Source of the DNA: Prevotella sp. tc2-28
GTDB taxonomy: Bacteria; Bacteroidota; Bacteroidia; Bacteroidales; Bacteroidaceae
DNA: 48,133 nucleotides
NCBI RefSeq assembly: GCF_900107705.1
Contig: NZ_FNRE01000020.1
Location: 1 to 48,133 of the forward strand
Reading direction: 5' to 3'
The notes under the pieces: model-generated
Seen by the model: only the letters and a program-made list of their open reading frames with translations
What the model was told of the DNA's origin: nothing
Database searches by the model: none
In this document: piece after piece, positions 8,280 through 17,389 of the stretch
Numbering within the stretch: position 1 is the stretch's first letter
Layout of the letters: every line of letters begins with the position of its first letter
Made by a program: the position numbers and the translations under genes

Positions 8280-8309
8280 ACCCAAGGTTATGAGGGAACA
8301 ACCTTGGGT
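8280..8309. repeat. 10-bp inverted repeat (hairpin)
   Basis: ACCCAAGGTT (8280-8289) pairs perfectly with AACCTTGGGT (8300-8309) across a 10-nt loop. No long T-run follows on either strand, so it is a poor terminator. Confidence 0.45.
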
Positions 8310-8324
8310 ATTAATGGTAGCCGG

Positions 8325-8387
8325 GAGTCCGTAGGCTTCGGACTCTCAGTCCGAGCCGTACGGACTGAAAGTCCGTCGGGACGGACT
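8325..8387. repeat. Three tandem hairpins with a common AGTCCG/CGGACT stem
   Basis: GAGTCCG-N7-CGGACTC (8325-8345), CAGTCCG-N7-CGGACTG (8347-8367) and AGTCCGTC-N2-GACGGACT (8370-8387) follow one another directly. Each stem has 7-8 perfect pairs and the same core, with flanking bases that changed together. The array lies 40 nt upstream of the next promoter. Confidence 0.65.
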
Positions 8388-8425
8388 AAAACAAATGCCG
8401 GGAAATGAAAAAAATGGTGTTTTGT

Positions 8426-8456
8426 TTTGAGTTTCTCTTAAAATATATTAATTTTG
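8426..8456 (+). promoter_or_regulatory. Promoter of the P-loop/CYTH gene
   Basis: TTTG at 8426-8429 and TAATTTTG at 8449-8456 with 19 nt between fit the Bacteroidota consensus. Because this ends at 8456, translation must start at the ATG at 8478, not at the in-frame TTG at 8454. Confidence 0.65.
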
Positions 8457-8477
8457 CACGTTGAAACAGACGTCCTG

Positions 8478-9575
8478 ATGAATAACATTAAACGAATCGT
8501 ATTGACTGGTGGTCCTTGTGCTGGTAAGACAACGGCCCTAGTGCGCATCATTGAGCATTTTTCGAATCTGGGTTTCAAGGTGTTTACCGTCCCGGAGGTT
8601 CCAACCATGTACAGTCAGGGAGGGTGGAGTTATCTGACGCCTAATCCTAAGCTCTATTACGAGGGCGAACTGGCTATCCTGCAGACGCAGCTGGCGCTGG
8701 AAGACTCGTTTATGCGACTGGCAGAGACTTGCACGAAGCCTACCTTTGTGGTGTGCGACCGCGGAACAATGGACATTTCCGCCTATATCGCTCCCGAGAT
8801 GTGGCAGGACATTACAGCCAAGTGCGGCACGTGCAGCAACCAGCTTCGCGAGCGCTATGATGCCGTGCTCCATCTGGTGTCAGCAGCCGATGGTGCCGAG
8901 CAGTATTATACGGTGGCAACCAATGCCAATCGCTATGAGCAAGCCAACGAGGAAGGCCTTCAGTTGGCACGTGACTTGGACAAGAAGGTAAACCGCGCCT
9001 GGACGGGACATCCCCATCTGCGTGTCATCAACAACCACGACGATTTCGATACCAAGATTCATCGTGTGCTGAAGGAGATTTCCAACGTGCTGGAAATTCC
9101 TCAGCCCATCGAGGAGGTGCGCACCTATATCGTTGAGGTTACAGGACAATTGCCTGAGTGCATCGAGAGTGAGATTACCCAGACGTACCTCGTGGCCGAT
9201 CCCGACTGTGAGGTACGCCTGCGCCGTCGCGACTGGGGTGGGGAGGTGGTTAATGTCCACAAGACCAAGAAGCGCATCTCAGCTACTGAGGTGCTCGAGA
9301 CGGAGCGCCAGGTGAGCAATGCCCTCTACGAGTCGCTGTTGCAGCAGGCCGATCCGTATCGTTTCACGATTCGCAAGACGCGCCGTTCGTTCATTTGGAA
9401 AGGCCAGTATTTCGAGATTGACTTTTTCCATACGCCCGTCAGCAACCTCACCATCCTTGAGACTAAGGGTGTGGCAGAGCAGGAAAATGTCAACTTCCCG
9501 CCCTTCATCAAGGTCGTCAAGGACATTACGGGAAACAAGGAGTACTATAATTATAATATAGCATTGAGAAGATAA
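8478..9575 (+). CDS. P-loop (AAA_28-type) ATPase with C-terminal CYTH-like domain
   Basis: A 365-residue protein. A P-loop GGPCAGKTT sits at residues 11-19 in a fold resembling nicotinamide-riboside-kinase-like AAA_28 proteins, with a DRGTMDIS motif further on. The C-terminal half starts VEVTGQLPECIESEITQTYL and continues VRLRRRDWGGE, the alternating Glu and Arg pattern of CYTH/triphosphate-tunnel domains. The architecture suggests a nucleotide- or polyphosphate-handling enzyme, but the substrate is unknown. It is cytoplasmic and stands under its own promoter. Confidence 0.75.
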   Translation: MNNIKRIVLTGGPCAGKTTALVRIIEHFSNLGFKVFTVPEVPTMYSQGGWSYLTPNPKLYYEGELAILQTQLALEDSFMRLAETCTKPTFVVCDRGTMDISAYIAPEMWQDITAKCGTCSNQLRERYDAVLHLVSAADGAEQYYTVATNANRYEQANEEGLQLARDLDKKVNRAWTGHPHLRVINNHDDFDTKIHRVLKEISNVLEIPQPIEEVRTYIVEVTGQLPECIESEITQTYLVADPDCEVRLRRRDWGGEVVNVHKTKKRISATEVLETERQVSNALYESLLQQADPYRFTIRKTRRSFIWKGQYFEIDFFHTPVSNLTILETKGVAEQENVNFPPFIKVVKDITGNKEYYNYNIALRR

Positions 9576-9601
9576 CTATATAGTAAATTGAACAAACTAA
9601 A

Positions 9602-10261
9602 ATGAAGAAAAAGTTTTTATTATTGGTTGGTACATTGATGCTGACCATGGCGGCTCATGCCCAGTGGAGGCTGGGAGCCACTGTGGGAACCACAAGCAAC
9701 CACTATCGTATGGACCGACAGTACTTGACGGACTATTACTTGAAGGACCGCTGGGGCCTGACGTTAGGCATTACCGGTCAGTATGACATCAACGAATGGC
9801 TGGGCGTGCGAGCCGACCTGAACTGGACGCAGAAGAACCACCGTATAGGGCGCGATCGCGTGACGATGTGCTATGACTACACGAACAACTACTTGCAGCT
9901 TCCTGTCATGGCGTCGTTCAGCTTCGGTGGCAAGAAGTTGCGCGGCTTCTGCAATGCAGGCGTCTATGGCGGCTACTGGCTTTCGAGCAACTATGAAGGC
10001 TATGACTTTAGCAGTATCAGCGATGTCAATTTCAAGGTCAAGGGACACGTCGACTTCAACTCCGATCGCGACCAACGCTGGGACTTCGGACTGGTGGGCG
10101 GTCTAGGCATGGAGTATCGCTTTGCCCCTCACTGGGGAGCACAGGTGGAAGCTCGCTACTACTATAGCGCAACCAGTGTGCAGAAACAGTATATGCGCGT
10201 GGATGACTACCGCTACAACTCGACTTTGGCTTTTCAGGCTGGCGTGAGTTACTTCTTTTAA
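9602..10261 (+). CDS. Porin-family outer-membrane beta-barrel protein
   Basis: A 219-residue protein with a clear signal peptide (MKKKFLLLVGTLMLTMAAHA, then QWRLGATVG). Alternating hydrophobic and aromatic strands follow, and it ends in the typical YNSTLAFQAGVSYFF with a terminal Phe. This matches the OmpA-barrel-like outer_membrane beta-barrel family common in Bacteroidales. The cargo or role is unknown. It begins 26 nt after the ATPase gene and precedes the S41 peptidase by 24 nt, so the three may be co-transcribed. Confidence 0.8.
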   Translation: MKKKFLLLVGTLMLTMAAHAQWRLGATVGTTSNHYRMDRQYLTDYYLKDRWGLTLGITGQYDINEWLGVRADLNWTQKNHRIGRDRVTMCYDYTNNYLQLPVMASFSFGGKKLRGFCNAGVYGGYWLSSNYEGYDFSSISDVNFKVKGHVDFNSDRDQRWDFGLVGGLGMEYRFAPHWGAQVEARYYYSATSVQKQYMRVDDYRYNSTLAFQAGVSYFF

Positions 10262-10285
10262 TGTTTGAGCATTAACAAATAGAAA

Positions 10286-11848
10286 ATGACAATGAAAAAC
10301 AAGATAGGTTTACTGGGAGCACTGCTCCTGTTGCTGACTTTCGGCTCGTGCCAGAAGGAAAGTACGACATTGATTCCTTACGACCACGAGAACGTCGTGT
10401 CCTTTGCGGCAGCCGACACCAGCTTTGCCGCTAAGTATGATGTATTCTGGAACGGTATGAACCAGAACTATGCCCTCTGGGACTACGAGATGGAACACGG
10501 ACTGGACTGGGATGCCGAGTACGAAAAATTTTATCCTCAGTTTGCGGCACTCGACAAGCAGAAAATCGTGATGGACGAAGACCTGAGGGCACTGATGGAA
10601 CAGATGGTGGCTCCCCTGCACGATGGTCATATGTATGTTGACTTTTTGAATCATCGTACGGGAAGATATGTTACCGTCGATCCACAAAGCCTTCGCATTA
10701 AAGAACGCGCAGACTACAAGGACGGATACATTCCTCCTGTGTTTACGGAGCGTTGGGCACTACTGGCAGCAGTGAATCAAAATGATTTGCTGGAGGAGTA
10801 CCTTGGTTCTACGCACCTGAAGACAGCTTTTTCCCATGTGCTGAAAGGAGGCAGTACCAACCGGTGGATAGAAACGGAGATTGAAAGGCTGTCAGCAAAG
10901 ACCACACCTACCGAGAAAGAGGTGGAAAGGCTGCATGGACTCAAACAGCTGTCTGAGTCCCTGAAAAATATTATTCAATCTTATTATGGCACACAGCTCG
11001 TCAATAGCTACAACCAGCTGGTGATGGTCTACGCCTATCTGAATGTGCCCGGATTGGAGGAAATCAGTCCTGAATTCGTCAATAATGGCATGAGGGTGTC
11101 CTACGCACTCTTTAAAGGAAATATTGTCTATATGTATCTGAGTGACTTTAACCTGACAACCTATCTACTCCCCTCATCCTACAACAAAATGAACCTGACG
11201 GGTAGCAATGACGTGATGGGCAAGAGCATTCAGATAGCTTGGCAGAAGTGGTTCAATAAGATTCAGGAACTGCACAAGGCAGGCACCTTGGGGGGTGTCA
11301 TTATCGACCTTCGCGGCAATGGTGGCGGAAAGCTTAACGACTTTCAGTTCGTATTGGGAGCCTTATTGCCCTCCGGCGGCTTCACTCCTTGCCAGTTACG
11401 CTTTAAGCGCGGCACCGGCCGACTGGACTATTCGCCTCTGATGCCTCAGGTGATGCCGACTTTACCTGATGAGCATGCTGTCGTTACCGAGCCTATCGTT
11501 GTGCTGGGTGACTGCAACTCTGTCAGCATGTCGGAGATGACTGTACGTAGCTGTCAGCTGATTCCTAATGCACGCTTCATTGGTAAACGCACTTGGGGCG
11601 GTCTGTGCGGCCTGAATGATAATTACTTCTATTCTATCAACTATTCTGGTCACGTCGGTGTGAAAGGACAGACGAGCGTCTATGTCTATACCCCTGTGAT
11701 GGCTTCTTTCTCTATGGATGGAAAGCAGCTTGAAGGAGTCGGCATTGATCCCGACATAGAGGTTGACCTGGATACCAAACTCTTTAATGCCAACACCAAA
11801 GACACCCAGTTGGAGCGGGCTCTTCAGTACATCCGCACTGGGAATTAA
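10286..11848 (+). CDS. S41-family peptidase, lipoprotein
   Basis: A 520-residue C-terminal-processing-type serine protease. A lipoprotein signal ends at Cys22 (LLLLLTFGSC). The catalytic region shows GGVIIDLRGNGGG, then DCNSVSMSEM, where Ser414 aligns with the Tsp nucleophile (SxSxSE pattern), then IGKRTWGG. It probably works in the periplasm or on the outer-membrane surface on unknown peptides. ATG at 10292 is an equally likely start. The following S37 peptidase suggests a peptide-using pair. Confidence 0.85.
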   Translation: MTMKNKIGLLGALLLLLTFGSCQKESTTLIPYDHENVVSFAAADTSFAAKYDVFWNGMNQNYALWDYEMEHGLDWDAEYEKFYPQFAALDKQKIVMDEDLRALMEQMVAPLHDGHMYVDFLNHRTGRYVTVDPQSLRIKERADYKDGYIPPVFTERWALLAAVNQNDLLEEYLGSTHLKTAFSHVLKGGSTNRWIETEIERLSAKTTPTEKEVERLHGLKQLSESLKNIIQSYYGTQLVNSYNQLVMVYAYLNVPGLEEISPEFVNNGMRVSYALFKGNIVYMYLSDFNLTTYLLPSSYNKMNLTGSNDVMGKSIQIAWQKWFNKIQELHKAGTLGGVIIDLRGNGGGKLNDFQFVLGALLPSGGFTPCQLRFKRGTGRLDYSPLMPQVMPTLPDEHAVVTEPIVVLGDCNSVSMSEMTVRSCQLIPNARFIGKRTWGGLCGLNDNYFYSINYSGHVGVKGQTSVYVYTPVMASFSMDGKQLEGVGIDPDIEVDLDTKLFNANTKDTQLERALQYIRTGN

Positions 11849-11912
11849 CAGACAATTCTTTGACCTAAAGGTACAAAGCGTTTTAGAAACGATTAAAAAA
11901 GAGAATTGAAAG

Positions 11913-13589
11913 ATGAAAACAAGACGTTATAATAATAAGCTATGGGCGCTGCTGGTCGCTGTGCTGTTGGGCACCATGACGACCAGTTGTGAGCGCGACA
12001 ACGAGGTGGAAGCCCTCAATAATCCCTATGAGGCAAAGCAAGGCGAGTCGGAGTCAACGACCCCCGAAGAAGAGGACTATATAGCCAAGGCACTGAGTGC
12101 CATCCCCGGCATCAGCGATGTGCGCATGGATCTGCAAGTTTTATCAACTCGGAAGGGCTACTACTTCAAGGTTGAGCAGCTTGTCGACAACAGCGATGTC
12201 TCCAAGGGTACCTTCAAGCAGCTCTGTCTCCTGGAGGTCAATGATCTCGATGCTCCTGTGATGCTCTATACCAACGGCTATAACCTCGATTCATACATCG
12301 GTAATATAGGACCCGAGGATATCGCCAAATATCTGAATGCTAACTCGCTGTATGTTGAGCACCGCTACTTCGGACAATCATTGCCCGAGGATGCCAACGA
12401 CCTCAATTTCACGTACTTCAATGCACAGCAGGCCGCTGCCGACCTACACCGTGTGGTGACACTGTTGAAGCAGTATCTCTTCAACAAAGGCAACAAGTGG
12501 GTAAGCACCGGTGCCAGCAAGTGTGGCATCAACACAACGCTTTACGCCTATTACAGCGATTTGTACGGATGGGACGACATAGACCTCTATGTGCCTTTCT
12601 GCGCTCCCTTCCTGGTTGGTACGCCCCAGTCGCCTGCCGACAAGTCCGTAGGAACCTACCTCAAAGACGTGTGTGGCAGTCACTATCCTGCCAACAGCCC
12701 GCAGGCTAAAGCCTATCAGTATCTGCGTGCCTATCCTTCAGCCATCGCTAACAACAAGGCCCTGCGCGATGCCTGTCTGCGCTATTTTAACCAGACGGAT
12801 AGTTATGACTATCTGCGACTGCTGAAGGACTATCCCAACGACATTGAAAGGGCTGCCACTGCTGGTGTCTTATACGTATTCTACGCGTATTTAGCTGAGA
12901 AGTTTGCATACCTTGACTTCAGCGACTGGTGTTCCTTGGTACCTGATCCTACGGCTATCAGTACTACCAAGCCGGAGGACGACTTTCGTCTGTATGAAGT
13001 GCTCGAGTTTATATTTATGGACAAGAAAAAATTGGAGGCGAAATTGCCGGAGCAAGACACTTCTGAGGAAGGTCCCGCCTCAGTCCGTCGCCGTAGCGGA
13101 TATACCGAGGAAGAAATCCTAAAATTGCGTAGCACCTATCCGAACGCTCCTTACGATATCCAGGCAGTCCGCGAACTCGGCAGTATATTCTTCGATTTCT
13201 CGCTGCTGCCCGCTAATAGCTTTGTCACTAGCGACTATTGTGAGCAGGTTGTCAAGAATAGCTTAGCCCCTGTGGCCAACTACGGACTCTATGCGGGACA
13301 ATGGGATGGTGGCAAACTGATGACGAGTGTCCGCAACTGGGTCAATACCACCAAGAAGCACATACTCTTCGTCTACGGTACCAACGACCCATGGACGGGT
13401 GGTGCCATTGACAGCGGCAATCCTTGGCCGGGTGAGGTCATTGCCGTCAATCCGGCTAATGCCAACGTCAGCAAAGTCCTGTCGTTGCACACCAACCATA
13501 ACAGTGATATTCTGGATGCCAAAAGCTATCCTGTAGCTGCCTCTAATGCCATCAAGCAGGCACTGGATAAATACATTAAAAGCAAGTAA
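11913..13589 (+). CDS. S37-type serine peptidase, lipoprotein
   Basis: A 558-residue protein with a lipoprotein signal (Cys26 in TMTTSC). The alpha/beta-hydrolase core shows YTNGYNLDSYIGNIGP, VEHRYFGQSLPED and the nucleophile elbow STGASKCG with Ser202; the usual final Gly is Cys here followed by Gly. Late in the chain FVYGTNDPWTGG would carry the Asp and SLHTNHNSD the His. This matches the S37/PS-10 tripeptidyl aminopeptidase family, which trims peptides from the N-terminus. It follows the S41 gene by 64 nt and ends before a strong terminator. Confidence 0.82.
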   Translation: MKTRRYNNKLWALLVAVLLGTMTTSCERDNEVEALNNPYEAKQGESESTTPEEEDYIAKALSAIPGISDVRMDLQVLSTRKGYYFKVEQLVDNSDVSKGTFKQLCLLEVNDLDAPVMLYTNGYNLDSYIGNIGPEDIAKYLNANSLYVEHRYFGQSLPEDANDLNFTYFNAQQAAADLHRVVTLLKQYLFNKGNKWVSTGASKCGINTTLYAYYSDLYGWDDIDLYVPFCAPFLVGTPQSPADKSVGTYLKDVCGSHYPANSPQAKAYQYLRAYPSAIANNKALRDACLRYFNQTDSYDYLRLLKDYPNDIERAATAGVLYVFYAYLAEKFAYLDFSDWCSLVPDPTAISTTKPEDDFRLYEVLEFIFMDKKKLEAKLPEQDTSEEGPASVRRRSGYTEEEILKLRSTYPNAPYDIQAVRELGSIFFDFSLLPANSFVTSDYCEQVVKNSLAPVANYGLYAGQWDGGKLMTSVRNWVNTTKKHILFVYGTNDPWTGGAIDSGNPWPGEVIAVNPANANVSKVLSLHTNHNSDILDAKSYPVAASNAIKQALDKYIKSK

Positions 13590-13615
13590 AAAAGCCTTTT
13601 CGCTGAAAAAATAAG

Positions 13616-13654
13616 ACCGTTCACTGAAATTTTCATGTGGACGGTTTTACTTTT
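13616..13654 (+). terminator. Rho-independent terminator after the S37 peptidase
   Basis: ACCGTTCAC (13616-13624) pairs with GTGGACGGT (13637-13645, one GU). The loop TGAAATTTTCAT can extend the stem, and a T-rich tail follows. The next promoter's -7 box begins at 13657, only a few bases on. Confidence 0.65.
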
Positions 13655-13656
13655 GG

Positions 13657-13664
13657 TACCTTTG
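13657..13664 (+). promoter_or_regulatory. Promoter -7 box of the DUF4890 gene
   Basis: TACCTTTG matches TAnnTTTG. The -33 region is poor (TTTC at 13631-13634, spacer 22 nt). It sits directly after the terminator, implying a separate transcription unit. Confidence 0.5.
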
Positions 13665-13731
13665 CAACGTCTTATTAATGTCGGCGACAAAAAACGAAAA
13701 TGAATGTTTCACTAAAAAACAACAAAACAAA

Positions 13732-14214
13732 ATGAAAAAGATTTTATTGACAATGGTTGCCCTGCTCTCAATGACAGCAGTAATGGCACAGGATGGTGAC
13801 AAGAAAGAACGTAAGGCTCCCAAGGAGATTACTCCTGAGCAGATAACAGATCGTATGGCAAAGGATCTGGAACTGACGGACGACCAGAAGGCTAAGGTGT
13901 TGGCTCTCAATGCAGAATATAAAGATGTGCTTCGTGGTCCGGGTATGCGTGGCGGACATCGTGGTCCGCGTCCAGATGGGCAGACAGGTGCTACCCAACA
14001 GAACCAGCAACAGCGCCCTGAGCGCCCTCAGCTGACCGACGAACAGAAGGCCCAGATGAAACAGCAGATGGAAAAGCGCAAGGAGTATGACCAGAAGTTG
14101 AAGAGTATCCTTACCGATAAGCAGTACAAAAAGTTCCAGGAGCAGCACAAACGTGGTCCTCGTGGAGGTCGTCATGGCGGTCCTCGTGGTCCTCGCGCCG
14201 AAATGCAGGATTAA
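13732..14214 (+). CDS. DUF4890-type exported protein
   Basis: A 160-residue protein with a signal peptide (MKKILLTMVALLSMTAVMAQ). Charged helices follow with two copies of a LTD(D/E)QKA motif (ELTDDQKAKVL and QLTDEQKAQMK) around a Gly/Arg/Pro/Gln-rich middle, and the tail is Gly/Arg-rich. The layout recalls Spy/CpxP-type periplasmic chaperones, to which DUF4890 is distantly likened; the function is not established. The ATG at 13678 is upstream in frame, but the signal peptide starts at 13732. Confidence 0.8.
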   Translation: MKKILLTMVALLSMTAVMAQDGDKKERKAPKEITPEQITDRMAKDLELTDDQKAKVLALNAEYKDVLRGPGMRGGHRGPRPDGQTGATQQNQQQRPERPQLTDEQKAQMKQQMEKRKEYDQKLKSILTDKQYKKFQEQHKRGPRGGRHGGPRGPRAEMQD

Positions 14215-14229
14215 CAAACGGATAGTGCT

Positions 14230-15342
14230 ATGAGACGGAGAATGGCGATTCTGCTGTGGCTGACGAGTTGCTGGGCAACGGTAATGGCGCAGGGATTGAC
14301 GCGCTCAGGACTGGATCCCCAGCGATTCGACTCCGTGATGGACGGTACGCGCACAGCACTCTATACCCTCGTCAATCGGCAGGGCATGGAGGCTTGCGTG
14401 ACGAACTACGGAGCACGACTGGTGAGTCTGGTGGTCGACGGCAAAGACTGTGTGACGGGCTTTGACAACGTGGGCGACTACCGGCGCTACCGGCAGAACT
14501 ATGGGGCTACGGTAGGTCGCTATGTCGGTCGAATCAAGGGTGCCCGTTTCGTGTTAGACGGCATGGAACACCGGCTGCAAGAGAACGGGCGGGGCGTGAC
14601 CTCGCATGGGGGCTATCCCGGTTTTGCCGACCGCATCTGGACGATGACGGCGCTGACGGACAGTACGGTGACGCTACAGTATGTGTCGGCAGACGGAGAA
14701 AATGGATTCCCCGGAGAACTGACCGTGCGGCTGACCTACACGGTGAGCAGCAGGAACGGACTGGAAGTGAGCTATGAGGCTACGACGACAAAGCCTACGG
14801 TGCTGAACTTGACGAACCACTCGTTCTTCAATATCAGCGGACGGATGGACCGTGAGATTACTGACGAACTGTTATGGGTGAACAGTAGACGCATAGCCGA
14901 GTTCGACGCACAGAAGAACCTGACCGGACGAATGATGAAAGTGAAGGGTACGCCCTTTGACTTCAGAAAGCCGCGGAGGATAGGCGACCGCATCGATGAG
15001 GATCATGCACAGCTGAAGGTAACCAAAGGCTACGACCATAGCTTCGTGCTGGACACGAAAGGCAACGACCAAAAGGCTGCTGCCATCGTGACGGACGAGG
15101 CGAGCGGGATGCAGATGACGGTTTACACGACAGAACCAGTGCTGCATATCTATACGGGCAACGGACTGAAAGGCAACACCCGAGGCAAGCAGGCTGTATG
15201 CTATCCGCGTCGGTCGGCAGTATGCTTCGAAGCGATGCATTTGGCAGACTCGCCCAACCAGCCGTCGTTTCCGTCGACTGTGCTGAGGCCTGGCGAGACA
15301 TTCCGCTCGCACACAGCCTATGTGTTTTCTAAGATAAAGTAA
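14230..15342 (+). CDS. galM: Aldose 1-epimerase, exported
   Basis: A 370-residue mutarotase with an N-terminal signal peptide (MAILLWLTSCWATVMAQ). Catalytic signatures are visible: GRYVGRIKGARF, TSHGGYPGF (first His), LNLTNHSFFNISG (second His), GYDHSFVLD and the late Glu in VCFEAMHLADSPNQPSFPST. It interconverts alpha and beta anomers of free sugars, here probably in the periplasm. It follows DUF4890 by 15 nt, and its end overlaps the convergent GH78 gene by 14 bp. Confidence 0.88.
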   Translation: MRRRMAILLWLTSCWATVMAQGLTRSGLDPQRFDSVMDGTRTALYTLVNRQGMEACVTNYGARLVSLVVDGKDCVTGFDNVGDYRRYRQNYGATVGRYVGRIKGARFVLDGMEHRLQENGRGVTSHGGYPGFADRIWTMTALTDSTVTLQYVSADGENGFPGELTVRLTYTVSSRNGLEVSYEATTTKPTVLNLTNHSFFNISGRMDREITDELLWVNSRRIAEFDAQKNLTGRMMKVKGTPFDFRKPRRIGDRIDEDHAQLKVTKGYDHSFVLDTKGNDQKAAAIVTDEASGMQMTVYTTEPVLHIYTGNGLKGNTRGKQAVCYPRRSAVCFEAMHLADSPNQPSFPSTVLRPGETFRSHTAYVFSKIK

Positions 15343-17389
15343 GTACGACCTCGCGGTTGGGTAGAATGTCCACCGACTGGTCTTTGTAATAGAGCGTGCC
15401 GCGGCCTTCCGTGGCACGTACTTTTATCTGTCTGCGGTCCATCGAAACGTGTATCATGCCATGTGGTGTGGGCACATCTCCTTCCATCCATTCCAAGTCA
15501 CCCAAAGCAGGACGCACCTCGTATTCCTCGTAGCCAGGCTTGGTAGGTTTCACTCCTAAGTAATACTTGCCCAGCAGATAGACTGGCGAGGCACCCCAGG
15601 CGTGACATAGTGATTTGCCGTAGGGACGCCCGTACATGGCGAGATGCTGGGTCCCCTGTTCCGTAGGGACATATTTCTCCCAGAACGAGGTGGCTCCTTC
15701 GCGCAGCATACCGCCCCAATAGTCGCGCATCTCCTTCAGCACTTGTGTGTGCAGACCGTCCATGCAGAGCACTTCCAACTCGTAGAATCGCATGTAGGGG
15801 GTAGTGATGGGGGCAACGTCAGGATTGAGCATGACGCTTTGCATGATGTCACGCCGTTGGTCCTCGTGAGACAGTCCGTAGAGAATGGCAAACATGTTGG
15901 GGAACTTGGTGATCTGCTTGTTCATCTGTCCGTCCTCGATGGCGTGATAGTAGGCCTTCTCGTCGTTGCTCCAGAAGGTTTGGTTGATCTTCTCGCGCAA
16001 TGCTTCAGACTTCATGTGGTAGTCGTTCTTGTCGATTCCCAGCAGTTGGGCACAGACTGCCATCGTCTCCATCGCCTTCATGAGTAGGATCTGTTCGAAA
16101 CACAACGTACCGCGCTTGTGCATGGGGAAGTCCACCCAGTCGACGAAGATCCAGTCGTCAGGCTGTCCTTCTGCCATTCCATCATTGTTCAGGCGCCCCT
16201 CGACATAGTCCATGAGTGTTACCATTCGCGGCCACATCTCACGAACGAAATCCACATCGCCCGTATATTGGTAGTAGTCAAGAACGGACTTAAACCAATA
16301 GAAAGTGTAGTCCATGATGGTATTCACATGAGCTGTTACAGGGTCTTTCCCTCTGAGTTGTCGAATGGTGCGCTTCACACATTCTGTATCGAAGCGCAGG
16401 TAGTAGTTCATCAGGTACGATTGGATGGCATCGCCCGACCAAGTCCAGCGGTCGCGCTTGATGCCGTCCATGAAGAACTCGCGGGTGGTGAGGTCCATCG
16501 TGTAGGCTCCCACTTGCCATATCTTGTTAATTTCCTCGTCGGAACAACGGAACGAACCGCTATGGTTCTGGTCGTGCGGGGCGTATTCGTAGTCCATCAG
16601 TACCTCGCCATAGGTGGTGCCTTCCTCTTTCTCTATATATACATAGCGGAAAGCCTTGCTGGCGATGTCTGAGGGATGATGGCTGATGGATGATGTTTGA
16701 GGGCTGACGTCTGATGTTAGCACATCCAGCGTTTCGCAATGCTCCTTATCCTGTGCTTCCTCAGGGCTCTCTCCGTAGTATATGCGGATAGACCCTTGAA
16801 AATCTTTCACTTTCAGATAGCCGAAGGTCTCCTTTCCGAAGTCGTAAAGGGTGCCGCCTGTTGCTGTGGTACTGCAACTTACAGGACGGTGCTCCTCGCG
16901 CGCTAAGTGGTAGGAAGAGGGCGGGGTGTCGGGACTGTCGAAGCACCAAGAAGCTGCAGGGACGTAGATGCCTGAACCATGGGCTACACCGTTCTCGTCA
17001 ATCCACAGTTTGTCTTCATAGGTGGCGAGCCAGGTGGAGTCGGTTATGATGGTCTTACCCTTGATAAAGAGGGCAGGAGGCGTGGCCTGGTTCCATACCT
17101 TCAGGTTGAGTTTGTGCGCTCCTGCTGGAATGGTGTAAGTGGTGGAGGGAAACAGTAACTTTCCATCGAGTTGGAAGTTGAACTGACCTTCGCAGACTAT
17201 CGTGATGGTTTCCGATTCCTGGAGGTTGAAAGCCTTCGAGAATTCTACCGTCGCATAGTGGGAGTCTTGTTTCCAAAACGGTGGAAACATGGCGCCACGC
17301 TCCGTTCTGCGATTGTTGAAGATGTTGCCGAGCCATATCTCGAAATCGCCCGGATACCATATCCATGTTGGTTTACTGTTTGCCTGCAT
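15329..17389 (-). CDS. Alpha-L-rhamnosidase (GH78)
   Basis: A 686-residue protein. An N-terminal beta-sandwich region is followed by an (alpha/alpha)6 barrel with the GH78 signatures FFMDGIKRDRWTWSGDA (acidic cluster), DDWIFVDW and CHAWGASPVYLL, and a small C-terminal beta domain (IHVSMDRRQIKVRATEG). It would release L-rhamnose from pectic or other plant glycans. No signal peptide is visible, so it may act on imported oligosaccharides. Its start overlaps the end of the beta-helix gene by 17 bp, implying coupled translation. Residues about 224-243 are encoded by a heptanucleotide repeat and look like an insertion between domains. Confidence 0.87.
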   Translation of the reverse strand: MQANSKPTWIWYPGDFEIWLGNIFNNRRTERGAMFPPFWKQDSHYATVEFSKAFNLQESETITIVCEGQFNFQLDGKLLFPSTTYTIPAGAHKLNLKVWNQATPPALFIKGKTIITDSTWLATYEDKLWIDENGVAHGSGIYVPAASWCFDSPDTPPSSYHLAREEHRPVSCSTTATGGTLYDFGKETFGYLKVKDFQGSIRIYYGESPEEAQDKEHCETLDVLTSDVSPQTSSISHHPSDIASKAFRYVYIEKEEGTTYGEVLMDYEYAPHDQNHSGSFRCSDEEINKIWQVGAYTMDLTTREFFMDGIKRDRWTWSGDAIQSYLMNYYLRFDTECVKRTIRQLRGKDPVTAHVNTIMDYTFYWFKSVLDYYQYTGDVDFVREMWPRMVTLMDYVEGRLNNDGMAEGQPDDWIFVDWVDFPMHKRGTLCFEQILLMKAMETMAVCAQLLGIDKNDYHMKSEALREKINQTFWSNDEKAYYHAIEDGQMNKQITKFPNMFAILYGLSHEDQRRDIMQSVMLNPDVAPITTPYMRFYELEVLCMDGLHTQVLKEMRDYWGGMLREGATSFWEKYVPTEQGTQHLAMYGRPYGKSLCHAWGASPVYLLGKYYLGVKPTKPGYEEYEVRPALGDLEWMEGDVPTPHGMIHVSMDRRQIKVRATEGRGTLYYKDQSVDILPNREVVLTLS
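16669..16717. repeat. Seven heptanucleotide repeats inside the GH78 gene
   Basis: Plus-strand units are CTGAGGG, ATGATGG, CTGATGG, ATGATGT, TTGAGGG, CTGACGT and CTGATGT, exactly 49 bp with no gaps. They encode part of a Ser/Thr-rich insert (SDVSPQTSSISHHPSD). Gain or loss of one unit would shift the reading frame. Confidence 0.7.

Larger units (their letters stand above)
7840..8477. other. Repeat-dense intergenic spacer
   Basis: No gene is seen in 640 bp. In order it holds a plain AT-rich stretch (7840-7964), a 250-bp element with 24-bp inverted termini (7965-8214), two 21-bp direct repeats (8238-8258 and 8259-8279, sharing AACGGTTATTG), a hairpin (8280-8309), three tandem hairpins (8325-8387) and the promoter of the next gene. 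It marks the border between the AT-rich island and the GC-richer genes. Confidence 0.7.

Noticed and set aside
7999..8301. Overlapping minus-strand frames in the repeat-dense spacer
   Set aside because: They cover the inverted-repeat element and hairpins; low complexity and no protein-like features.
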